This document shows, piece after piece, positions 8,554 to 16,088 of a DNA stretch of 64,000 nt; the stretch's first letter is position 1, and every line of letters begins with the position of its first letter. Below the pieces are notes generated by a model, which had not been told where the DNA came from, did no database searches, and worked only from the letters and a program-made list of their open reading frames with translations. A program made the position numbers and the translations under genes. Source of the stretch: Saccharothrix sp. ALI-22-I (lineage in GTDB: Bacteria; Actinomycetota; Actinomycetes; Mycobacteriales; Pseudonocardiaceae); NCBI RefSeq assembly GCF_001984175.1, contig NZ_MTQP01000066.1, forward strand, positions 1-64,000, given 5' to 3'.

Positions 8554-9631
8554 CGCACCCGGCTCCCTTCCCGAACACCTCGTCCAGCACCCGCAGGAAG
8601 TCGTGGGAGCGCCAGTACACCGAATGCGTCCACAGACCCCAGGTCGCCAAGTGGTCCAGCGCCACGTTCCTCGGCGCGGAACCGTCGTGCAGCAGGTAAC
8701 GGTCACCGGTGACGAAGGCCAGCGGGTCCAGCGGCTCCCACACGTTCGTCCACCCGCCGACCGCCGGGGGCAGCACCACCGGACCCGTCTCGCGGTGTGC
8801 GGAGAACCGCGGGTCCACGAGGTCGAACAGCGGCCACTGGCTGCCGAACGTGACCAGCGACCGGACCCACACGGGCACGGGCGCGGTCGCGAGGTCCATC
8901 GCGATCACGCCGCCGAGGCTGTGCGCGAGCACCCGGACGGGATCGCCCTCGCCGCCGAGCGACCGGCCAGCCGACCCGATCACGTCGCGGACCCGCTGCT
9001 GGATCGCCGCCTGATGTCGTTGGTACACCAGGACGTCACCGAGGAACCGGCCGATGCCGGGCAGCAGGTGCGCCCGCAGCGAGGAGTTCATCCGCCCCGC
9101 GGTCGCCGTCTGGGTGGCTCCCACCAACCGGTCGAACCGGCGCAGGCAGCGCGCCAGCACCCGCCGGTCGAGCCCCCGCAGGTAGCCGTCGGGCGACAGG
9201 TCCACCACGAGGTCGGCGATCGCCTCGCCCACCTCGGTCAGCACCACCACGTCGTCGACCCGACGGAGGTTGTCCGCCTCAGGCCAGCACTCCTGGACCT
9301 GTGCCAGCAGCAGCGGCGCCCACCGGGTCGAGCCCACCTCCTCCAGCCTGCGCAGGACACCGGCCTCGACCGGGTCGAGGCCGCGGTCGAGGTCGACGCC
9401 TCCCCGGTGCCACTGCGGCGCGTCGGGGTCCTCGTCGTCGCGCAATCCTCCGCGCCCACTCGTCGACGGCACGACCGACCGGACGGTGGCCTCCCGTGCC
9501 GCGAGATCTCCCCAGAACACCGGGTGCAGCGCCAAGCCCGACGCGTCGGCCAGACCGGCGACGACCGCACCGAAATCGTCCTCGCGCCCCCGGTAACCCA
9601 CTCCGTGCAGCACGAAGACCAGGTCCGTCAC
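8537..9631 (-). CDS. Alpha/beta hydrolase (lipase/esterase-like) in the CHAT operon
   Basis: A 364-residue protein. GTG 9631 is chosen because it forms a 4-base GTGA overlap with the CHAT stop, and the protein then begins with the fold's first strand, TDLVFVLHGVGYRG. The nucleophile elbow is AHSLGGVIAMDLA (GxSxG-type, Ser in AHSLGG). A C-terminal His candidate lies in WTHSVYW, and Asp candidates in DPLAF. A large helical cap of about 150 residues sits between the first strand and the nucleophile. No signal peptide, so it should be cytosolic or membrane-associated. Known family role: ester or lipid hydrolysis. In this setting it could be an effector released or activated by the two CHAT proteins upstream; that is inference. 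Confidence 0.8.
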   Translation of the reverse strand: MTDLVFVLHGVGYRGREDDFGAVVAGLADASGLALHPVFWGDLAAREATVRSVVPSTSGRGGLRDDEDPDAPQWHRGGVDLDRGLDPVEAGVLRRLEEVGSTRWAPLLLAQVQECWPEADNLRRVDDVVVLTEVGEAIADLVVDLSPDGYLRGLDRRVLARCLRRFDRLVGATQTATAGRMNSSLRAHLLPGIGRFLGDVLVYQRHQAAIQQRVRDVIGSAGRSLGGEGDPVRVLAHSLGGVIAMDLATAPVPVWVRSLVTFGSQWPLFDLVDPRFSAHRETGPVVLPPAVGGWTNVWEPLDPLAFVTGDRYLLHDGSAPRNVALDHLATWGLWTHSVYWRSHDFLRVLDEVFGKGAGCGDGRG

Positions 9632-11310
9632 GACGTCTCCGACCGCTCGACCGCTGCGGACGGGTTGCCGTAGACGGTGTAGGCGAGCCAGGTCGGGTCG
9701 CCCTCGTCGACCATCACGGACTCCCGCGCGGTCATCGACGCCCTCCCCAACGGCTGCCCGCCGAGCAGCGCGTCGTAGAACGACTCGGCGAAGACCCGCG
9801 CGGAGGAGGACCGGACCGCCCACAGCGCGCCGACGAACGCGCCCGCACCCGCTCTCATGAACCGGGTGGCCCACCCGCTGGTGCTGGTGAGCGTGCGCGC
9901 TTCACCCGCGCTGCGACAGGCGTTGAAGAACACCAGCGGCCCGGTCGCCGCCAACACCCTGCGCTGCACGCAGACTTCGAGATCGACCGGCCGGAACGTG
10001 CCGCCCAGCAGCTCCAGCGCGGAACCGCTGTCGACGTCGAAGGTGTTGTGGCAGGCGAAGTGGAGCAGGTCGAAGCCGCCGTCGACGACGAGATCGCTGA
10101 GCTCGCCCCACTTCTCCACCACACCCCGGTCCGCGACCCGGGGACCGAGCTTCGCGCGGATCGCCGCGACCTCGGCGTGCGCGTCGTCGGGCGACGTCGG
10201 CGGCACCACGTACCCGGCGTTCGACAGTCGCAGCGTGCGCGGGTGTTGGTCCTGGCCGTTCACCCGGCGCACCACGGGGAACCACTCGACCAGGAACTTC
10301 CCCCGGTCCTGGTCCACGGGGTGCAGCAATTCCCAGGGGGTGGTGTCCAGGTCGCTGATCACCGACAACGAGGTGATGCTCGGCAGTTGCGCCCAGAACT
10401 GCTCCCGGATCGCGGACGGCACCGCGTCGACCCACAGACTCGCGCCGAGGCCGACCAGCCGTCGACGCACGTGCTTCGGGTCCTCGAAGGCCGACCTCCG
10501 CCCGGCCAGGTTCCGGATCTCCGCCGCGACGCGCTCGGCGACGACGCTGACGTCGTCGCCCAGCCTCCGGGACACCACCCGCTCGTACGGGACGTCGCAG
10601 ACCAGCCGGAACGAGTAGCCGTCGGCGCAGGGTCCCACTTCGAGCGTCACCTCACCGGGCTCGCGCACGATCTGCCGCAGCTCCGCGCCGCGGACGCCGA
10701 GGTCCTGGGTCGGCACGTCCCGCTCCACGGAGATCTCGGCGCGGAACTCGCCGAGGCACGACCCGCCGAGGAACGCCCGGACGAACACCTCGTGCAGGCC
10801 GGGCGCGACGAGCACGAAGGCGAACCGGAGCTGGTCGGAGTCGGCCGCCACCGGCAGCAGGAGGTCCTGGTCGAGGTCGCCGATCCCCTGCAGGCCGGGA
10901 CCGGCCGACACGCTGATGCTCAGCGTCTCCGGCTTGGTCAGCACGAAGGACCGCAACGGCGACGAGCGCCCGTCCACCGGCGCGCGGACCACTTGGACGA
11001 TCATCGGGATCCGGGCACCGAGCGCGGCCCGGCCGGGGAAGTCGACGGCGAGGTGGCGCTGCGCCGAGGTGGTCGGCTGGTGGGCGACCCGGTACCCGTC
11101 GCGGCGCGCGTCACGCTGCCGCTTGACCCACGTCCGCAATTCCTGGTGGCCGACGATGATCCGCCGCAGCTCGCTCTTCGCCCGCTCCGGCGGCAAGGCC
11201 AGCGCGGCCGCCAACTCGCGCTCGACGGCCGCCGCCTCGACGGCACCCAGCAGCGTGCGCAGGTGCGGCGCGACGGCCACCGCCCACTCCCGCCACTCCC
11301 GTTCGTCCAC
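9628..11310 (-). CDS. CHAT-domain (caspase-like) protein with N-terminal extension
   Basis: A 560-residue protein. The first 75 residues are a small helical domain, and about residues 85-250 are beta-rich (PMIVQVVRAP, FAFVLVAPGLHEVFV, ISVERDVPTQD). The C-terminal half is a CHAT peptidase domain: the His in LLHFACHNTF is His421 and the Cys in VFFNACRSAG is Cys465, the expected catalytic dyad. PWELLHP, common at the domain entrance, is also present. CHAT proteins are Cys proteases of the caspase/separase clan, as in the Craspase component. It shares a 4-base overlap with the downstream hydrolase and is 24 bases from the upstream CHAT gene. It lacks its own TPRs; these are on separate genes here. 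Confidence 0.88.
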   Translation of the reverse strand: MDEREWREWAVAVAPHLRTLLGAVEAAAVERELAAALALPPERAKSELRRIIVGHQELRTWVKRQRDARRDGYRVAHQPTTSAQRHLAVDFPGRAALGARIPMIVQVVRAPVDGRSSPLRSFVLTKPETLSISVSAGPGLQGIGDLDQDLLLPVAADSDQLRFAFVLVAPGLHEVFVRAFLGGSCLGEFRAEISVERDVPTQDLGVRGAELRQIVREPGEVTLEVGPCADGYSFRLVCDVPYERVVSRRLGDDVSVVAERVAAEIRNLAGRRSAFEDPKHVRRRLVGLGASLWVDAVPSAIREQFWAQLPSITSLSVISDLDTTPWELLHPVDQDRGKFLVEWFPVVRRVNGQDQHPRTLRLSNAGYVVPPTSPDDAHAEVAAIRAKLGPRVADRGVVEKWGELSDLVVDGGFDLLHFACHNTFDVDSGSALELLGGTFRPVDLEVCVQRRVLAATGPLVFFNACRSAGEARTLTSTSGWATRFMRAGAGAFVGALWAVRSSSARVFAESFYDALLGGQPLGRASMTARESVMVDEGDPTWLAYTVYGNPSAAVERSETS

Positions 11311-11334
11311 CCTCGGACTCCTCTCCGCGCCCGA

Positions 11335-12600
11335 TCACGCGCCGATGTGCTGAAAGGCCGCCCACGCGTGGACCGGCGACTCGTCCCGGTGCCGCGGTTC
11401 CCGCAGGGACAGCTCGTCGTCGAGGTGCTCGACGAGTTCCGCGGGCAGGCCCTCGGCGGCCCGCCACGCCGAGGCTTTCTCCGCGTTGGTGCTGTCGCGC
11501 ACCCACCGCTGCGCTTGCCGGAGCGCCTGAGCCGGAGACAGCTCTCCGCCCGCCCATCTGCGGTGGAACTCCACCATCAGCATCGTGGTCGACAGGTCGT
11601 GCACCGCCCAGAGCGAGGCCACCACGCCCGCCGCGCCCGCCTGCAGCAGTCCCATCGGCAACCCCAGCGCCTCGTCCGGCAGGTCGGTGCCCGGCATGGC
11701 GGTCTCGCACGCCGACAGCACGGCCAGCCGAGCCGTCACCTTGAGCGCCAACAGATCCCTCAACGTCAGCGACTCGCCGTCCGCCAGCGCCAGCCGACTG
11801 TCCACAGGGGACAGCAGGTCCGCGATCCCGTGACAGGCGAAGTGCAGCACCTCGGCCGTCCGCAACCCGTCGCGGACCCGGTCGGCGGTCGCGTCCGAGC
11901 CCGCCAGGACCGAGGTCGAACCGGCCGACATCGCCATCGCCTCGAACCGCGCGGAGGGCAACGGTTCCAGGCCGGTCGACGTCGGGTCGGCCACCACGAG
12001 GGCCTTGCCGTAGCCGGCGCGCGCCGCCCGCTCCCGCGCGGTGGTGAGCGACCGCGCGTTCGGGACGTAGCTGATCGCCGCGCTGTCCACCGCGTAGTGC
12101 CTACCCGTGGCGGTCGAACTGTCCGGGCACCACGCGGCGTGCAGCGGGAGCAGACCGAGCAGGCCGCCCGCGACGACGGTGATCTCCTCCACGGCCCCGA
12201 TCCGGTCGAGCACCGGGCCCATCACCGCGTCCCACAGCCACCCCGTCCGTGCGTCGAGGTCGGCGGCCCACCCCTCGAAGGCCGCTCCCCCGCTCGCCCG
12301 GAAGGCGTGATAACCGCCGAGGTGCGCGGAAACCGCGTCGTGCACCGCCGGTGCGCCCAGGCCGGGCAGCGCGACGTGGTCCACCTCGCCGTCCCGGACG
12401 ACGAAGGCCGAACCGCCGTCGTCGGCCGCCGCCAGGTAGCACAGCGGCTGATCGGTCGCGGCCCGCGCGATGTCGTCGAACCGGGGCTCGGTCAAGAAGT
12501 CCCGGTACCCCGGCACCGCGCGGATCTCCGCGACGACGTCGTCGAACTCCCGCCGCGCGGCCCGCAGGTCGTCGAGTGGACTGCCGTGCACCGTGCTCAT
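11335..12600 (-). CDS. Second CHAT-domain (caspase-like) protein
   Basis: A 421-residue protein. ATG 12600 overlaps the TPR gene's stop (ATGA). Nearly the whole protein is a CHAT domain: an N-terminal helical part (DDLRAARREFDDVVAEIRAV), ITVVAGGLLGLLPLHAAW, then the dyad His257 (VLHFACHG) and Cys298 (AVLSACETA), followed by LLQAGAAGVVASLW and LRQAQRWVRDST. This is the form normally found fused behind TPR repeats. Here the TPR half is the separate upstream gene, so the two together rebuild a classical TPR-CHAT protein. The active site is intact. Substrate unknown; the neighbouring CHAT protein or hydrolase are candidates. Confidence 0.9.
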   Translation of the reverse strand: MSTVHGSPLDDLRAARREFDDVVAEIRAVPGYRDFLTEPRFDDIARAATDQPLCYLAAADDGGSAFVVRDGEVDHVALPGLGAPAVHDAVSAHLGGYHAFRASGGAAFEGWAADLDARTGWLWDAVMGPVLDRIGAVEEITVVAGGLLGLLPLHAAWCPDSSTATGRHYAVDSAAISYVPNARSLTTARERAARAGYGKALVVADPTSTGLEPLPSARFEAMAMSAGSTSVLAGSDATADRVRDGLRTAEVLHFACHGIADLLSPVDSRLALADGESLTLRDLLALKVTARLAVLSACETAMPGTDLPDEALGLPMGLLQAGAAGVVASLWAVHDLSTTMLMVEFHRRWAGGELSPAQALRQAQRWVRDSTNAEKASAWRAAEGLPAELVEHLDDELSLREPRHRDESPVHAWAAFQHIGA

Positions 12601-13943
12601 CTCCTGCCTGTTCCCGATCGGGGTCTGGTGAGTGCGACGAGCCGGTCGACGCCCACGCGGTAACGCTCGGCGAGGTCGGCTCGCCCCTCGTCCGCGAGCC
12701 CGTCGAGCTCGGCCGACTCGCGCGCCAGCGCCTCGGCCAGCACGAGCGCCCTGCCCTCCTCCAACGCGAGCACCGCGTCCCGGAGGTCGCCCATCCGCAG
12801 GCTGGTCACCGCGCTGTCCACGGCGAGACCCCTCGCCTGCCGCAGCCAGTGCTCCTGGTGCCGGCCGCGGTTCCGCGTGGCGGACAGGTGCAGCGCGGCC
12901 GCCCTGCCGAACCCGTGCGCCTGCGCCGCCTCGGCCCACGCGGCGCGGCCCATCGCCCACTTGCCCCAGTTGCGCGCGGCCAGCAGGCTCCACCGGATGT
13001 CCGCGACCGCGCCGGACTCGCACGCGGTCCGGAACACGGCGGTCGCCTCGGCCAGGTCCGCCGCGTCGGCGCGGACCCGGTACCTGTCCCCCAGCGCCAC
13101 CGCGAGGTTGTTGGACCACCGGGCTCCACCGGCCACGTCCGCTTCGACCACCTCGCGGAGGATGTCCACGACGGAGTCCAGGTCGCGCTCGTCGCCGTGC
13201 TCGATCCAGCGGTGCCACAGCGCGCCCGCGAGGTTCGCGCGCACACGCGGGTGGTCGGGCGAGATGGCCAACGCGACCGAGAACGTGTCCACCGCGCGGT
13301 CCAACTGGGTGAGGTCGTCGTCCACGCGGTACCTGTCGATCAGGCAGTTGGCGAGGTTGTCGAGGTAGGTCGCGCGTTCGGGGGCGGTGGTGGCGCCGCA
13401 GTCCAGCGCGAGTCGGAACGCGGTGGTGGCCGACTCCAGGTCGGTGGACCGGCCGGTGAGCTCGAACCGCGCTCGCAGGCAGTTCCCCCGGGTGTTGAGC
13501 AGCCCGGCACGGGCGGGCGCGCCGGGTGGCGTCTCGGCCACGGCCTGCTGGAGGAGCGCGAGCGCGGTGTCCACATCGGACGCCTCTCCGTCGCGTTCGA
13601 ACCGGTCGAGCAGCAGGCACGCGTGCTCGCCCCGGTACTCGGCGCGGATCGGCCCGGTGTCGTCCGCCAACGCGGCGACGCGGTCGAACAGGGCCAGGCC
13701 CTCGTCGAGGTCGGCGGGGTCACCGGTGCGGTCGTGGCGCAGTCGCACGGCCCGCGCGAGGTTGCCGAGGTAGCGCGGCAGGTCGGGTGAGCGCGGGGTG
13801 GTCAGCCGGACCGCGTCGCGGAGGTGTTCGACAGCGCGCGCGAGATCCGCCGGGTCGCCGCTGCGCTCGTAGCGGTCCCTGAGCGCCACGCCGAGGTCGT
13901 TGGACGCCACGGCCCTCGACGACGTGTCAACTCTTTCGATCAC
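12597..13943 (-). CDS. TPR-repeat protein, sensor half of a split TPR-CHAT
   Basis: A 448-residue protein from GTG 13943. It is built of helix pairs with the signature A..L..RY..sGd.aDL..A (VALRDRYERSGDPADLARAV, VRLRHDRTGDPADLDEG), six or more repeats through residue 330. It ends with the region that leads into CHAT domains in fused homologues (WLRQARGLAVDSAVTSLRMG, AVLALEEGRALVLAEALA). The protein stops there and the CHAT domain begins in the next gene, with a 4-base overlap. It is the first gene of the minus-strand operon and starts 13 bases from a 7-bp inverted repeat. Likely role: ligand or partner sensing for the CHAT proteases. Confidence 0.85.
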   Translation of the reverse strand: MIERVDTSSRAVASNDLGVALRDRYERSGDPADLARAVEHLRDAVRLTTPRSPDLPRYLGNLARAVRLRHDRTGDPADLDEGLALFDRVAALADDTGPIRAEYRGEHACLLLDRFERDGEASDVDTALALLQQAVAETPPGAPARAGLLNTRGNCLRARFELTGRSTDLESATTAFRLALDCGATTAPERATYLDNLANCLIDRYRVDDDLTQLDRAVDTFSVALAISPDHPRVRANLAGALWHRWIEHGDERDLDSVVDILREVVEADVAGGARWSNNLAVALGDRYRVRADAADLAEATAVFRTACESGAVADIRWSLLAARNWGKWAMGRAAWAEAAQAHGFGRAAALHLSATRNRGRHQEHWLRQARGLAVDSAVTSLRMGDLRDAVLALEEGRALVLAEALARESAELDGLADEGRADLAERYRVGVDRLVALTRPRSGTGRR

Positions 13944-13956
13944 GGCTACAGTCTCT

Positions 13957-13975
13957 CCGCCAAATGGATTGGCGG
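13957..13975. promoter_or_regulatory. Inverted repeat CCGCCAA-N5-TTGGCGG upstream of the TPR-CHAT operon
   Basis: A perfect 7-bp inverted repeat with a 5-bp spacer lies 13 bases before the minus-strand GTG at 13943. It is either an operator or a 5' UTR hairpin close to the ribosome binding region. Confidence 0.55.
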
Positions 13976-13998
13976 TACCGGGCGGAACGTATTGACAA

Positions 13999-14020
13999 TC
14001 AGTTGTCCATCAGTTGTCCA
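13999..14020. repeat. Tandem 11-bp repeat between divergent operons
   Basis: TCAGTTGTCCA occurs twice head to tail (13999-14009 and 14010-14020), in phase with about one helical turn. An ATTGACAA just before the first copy is nearly its reverse complement. This looks like a cooperative regulator site shared by the divergent CHAT and kinase operons. Confidence 0.5.
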
Positions 14021-14063
14021 ATCCACCCGACAATGCCCGTGAATTGACTACTCGACCAAGGCT

Positions 14064-14100
14064 CGCACACTTGTGCGCAATGCGCGGGCGTACCTAGACT
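14064..14100 (+). promoter_or_regulatory. Promoter of the kinase operon with an overlapping inverted repeat
   Basis: TTGTGC (14072-14077) and TAGACT (14095-14100) are spaced by exactly 17 bp, a good sigma-A-type promoter. The perfect repeat CGCACA-CT-TGTGCG (14064-14077) covers the -35, so a bound repressor would block polymerase. The first gene starts at 14154. Confidence 0.55.
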
Positions 14101-14153
14101 CGGTCATCCTTCTCACCGGTCCGACGAATGTCCACTTCGCCGAGGAATACCCC

Positions 14154-16088
14154 ATGTCAGCAGGTGCACCCGTTCCGTCGCTCCAGTCGTACTTCCCCGG
14201 CGACCAGGTCGACGAGCAGGTCCGCGCGGCAAGGGAAGCGCTGGTGAAGGCCGGCTCGAACCGGTCGAGGCGGGTCGAGGGGCTGATCTACCTGGCCGCC
14301 GCGCTGTACGGGCGACACCAGTACACCCATCAACAGGCGGAAGTCGACGAAGGCGTCGAACTGCTTCGCCAGGCGATTTCACTGACACCGGCTCGACACC
14401 AGCTCCGGGACAAGGCGGAACGGGTACTCGCTTTGCTGCTGTGCGTTCGGATGACCCCGGACGCGGTCGCCGAGTCGATCACCCTCACCGCCGGGTTGCT
14501 GAACCGGAGGGCACTGGAGTCGACGCAGGACGCGATGCTGCTGGTCCAGCTGGGAATGGCGTTGACGGCCGCGTCCAACCACGGGGGCAGCACCGGGCTG
14601 CTCGACGACGGGGTCGCCCTGCTCGAACGGGCGGCCGACACCACGACCACCGCCGGGTCCGCGATCAAGCGGCTGAAGGCCGATCTCGCGCGGTTCGCGC
14701 TGGCGATCGCGCTGACCGCGCGGTACTCGGTCCGGTGGTCGACCGACCCGAGGGACGCCGAACGTGCGGGCGAGCTGCTCGAAGGGCTGGACGTGGACCG
14801 GGTCGAGCAGACGCTCCCCGGCTTCGAGGACCTCCTCCGGCAGATGAAGCACGGGCTGGCGGCGGTCCGCGCGCAAAACGGCGGTGCCCCCGGGCAGCCC
14901 TCGCCCGACCCGGTGGTGGTGCCGAGAGCCACCTCCGGCCCGATGTCGGGGGCCATGGGCAAGTCCCTGCACACCACCAGGTCGCTCCTGGACGCCGGGA
15001 TCGCCTACGGGATGACGAGCGACCTCGCCTCGTTCGACGCGTGGCTCGCCGACCTCCGCGAGGAGCTGCACGGCCTCGCCGACGACTCGCCCCTGCGGGA
15101 GAGTCTTCTGGTGTGCCTGGCGCAGGTGCACTCCCTCCGCTTCCGCAACCGGCAGCTCGCCGGGCTCGCGGACGCGCGGTGGGACCTGGACCAGGCGCTG
15201 TCGTTCGCCAGGGAGGCAGTCGCCCTGCCGGTCCGCGACGTGGACAGCATGGCCGACGGGGTGCTCGCCGTGTGCCTGCTCGACCGGTACATCCTCGGTC
15301 TCGGCACCAAGGCGGACCTGGAGGAGTCCGTCGAGTTGTTGCGCCACGCGATCGCGAGGTGCCGCGCCGACTCGCGCAGCGCGCTTGCGGTGAGCGGCAC
15401 GCTCGCCGAGGCGCTGGTGGCGCGCGGCGCGGCCAACCACAGCCTGGAGGACATCAACGAGGCCGAGGACGTGCTCGTCACCTTCTACGAACGCCTCGCC
15501 CCGCAGTCGCCCGTCCGGCCGATAGCCGCGGTGCGGCTGGCGGTCTTCCTCCAGCACCGCTCCGCGCTGACCGGGGACACCGAGGACGTGCTGCGGGCAT
15601 CGGCGGCGTCGCGTACAAGCATGGCAGCGGCTGCGGAGACCAGCATCGTCTGGGCCTACGACGCCGCGCTGCACTGGGCGCACTGGACGTGGGACTACGG
15701 GCCCGCGGCGGAACGGGCCGACGCCTACCAGCAGGTGGTGCGATTCCTGTACCGGCTGGCCAGGGCGCAGAGCGACCGCGGCCACGCGGAGTTCGCCCTG
15801 CGCCGGAGTTCGCAGGGGGTGCTCGCCCGCGCCATGCGGGCGCTCGCCGCCGACGGCCGGTTCACCGACGCCGTCGTGTCCGCCGAGACCGGGCGCGCGG
15901 TGCTGCTGTCCGCCGCGCTGGAGCGGGACGGACCGGCGCTGGACGACGCGATCCCCGCCGAGCTGCGGCAGCGGTTCTCGGACGCCGGCGAACGGCTGCG
16001 CGCCGCGGAGTCCGCCGCCGCCCAGGTCGCGGCCAACCAGCTCACCTCCGACCAGTTCCCGACCGACACGGCGAGGAGACGACCGTGA
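14154..16088 (+). CDS. TPR-like repeat protein, first gene of the kinase operon
   Basis: A 644-residue protein. ATG 14154 is chosen because GAGGAA (14142-14147) lies 6 bases upstream. It consists of helical repeats (REALVKAGSNRSRRVEGL, VDEGVELLRQAI, DLEESVELLRHAI, DINEAEDVLVTFYERLA) similar to the sensor halves of TPR-CHAT proteins, but ends without a CHAT domain. The end contains RRSSQGVLARAMRALA and AVVSAETGRAVLLSAALER, the segment that precedes CHAT in fused proteins, so it looks like a CHAT sensor arm that lost or never had its protease. It overlaps the kinase GTG by 3 bases. It may present ligands to the kinase. Confidence 0.75.
   Translation: MSAGAPVPSLQSYFPGDQVDEQVRAAREALVKAGSNRSRRVEGLIYLAAALYGRHQYTHQQAEVDEGVELLRQAISLTPARHQLRDKAERVLALLLCVRMTPDAVAESITLTAGLLNRRALESTQDAMLLVQLGMALTAASNHGGSTGLLDDGVALLERAADTTTTAGSAIKRLKADLARFALAIALTARYSVRWSTDPRDAERAGELLEGLDVDRVEQTLPGFEDLLRQMKHGLAAVRAQNGGAPGQPSPDPVVVPRATSGPMSGAMGKSLHTTRSLLDAGIAYGMTSDLASFDAWLADLREELHGLADDSPLRESLLVCLAQVHSLRFRNRQLAGLADARWDLDQALSFAREAVALPVRDVDSMADGVLAVCLLDRYILGLGTKADLEESVELLRHAIARCRADSRSALAVSGTLAEALVARGAANHSLEDINEAEDVLVTFYERLAPQSPVRPIAAVRLAVFLQHRSALTGDTEDVLRASAASRTSMAAAAETSIVWAYDAALHWAHWTWDYGPAAERADAYQQVVRFLYRLARAQSDRGHAEFALRRSSQGVLARAMRALAADGRFTDAVVSAETGRAVLLSAALERDGPALDDAIPAELRQRFSDAGERLRAAESAAAQVAANQLTSDQFPTDTARRRP

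Noticed and set aside
9301-12663. 1120-codon plus-strand frame over the CHAT genes
   Set aside because: No recognisable motif; both CHAT genes on the other strand have intact catalytic dyads and coupled starts.
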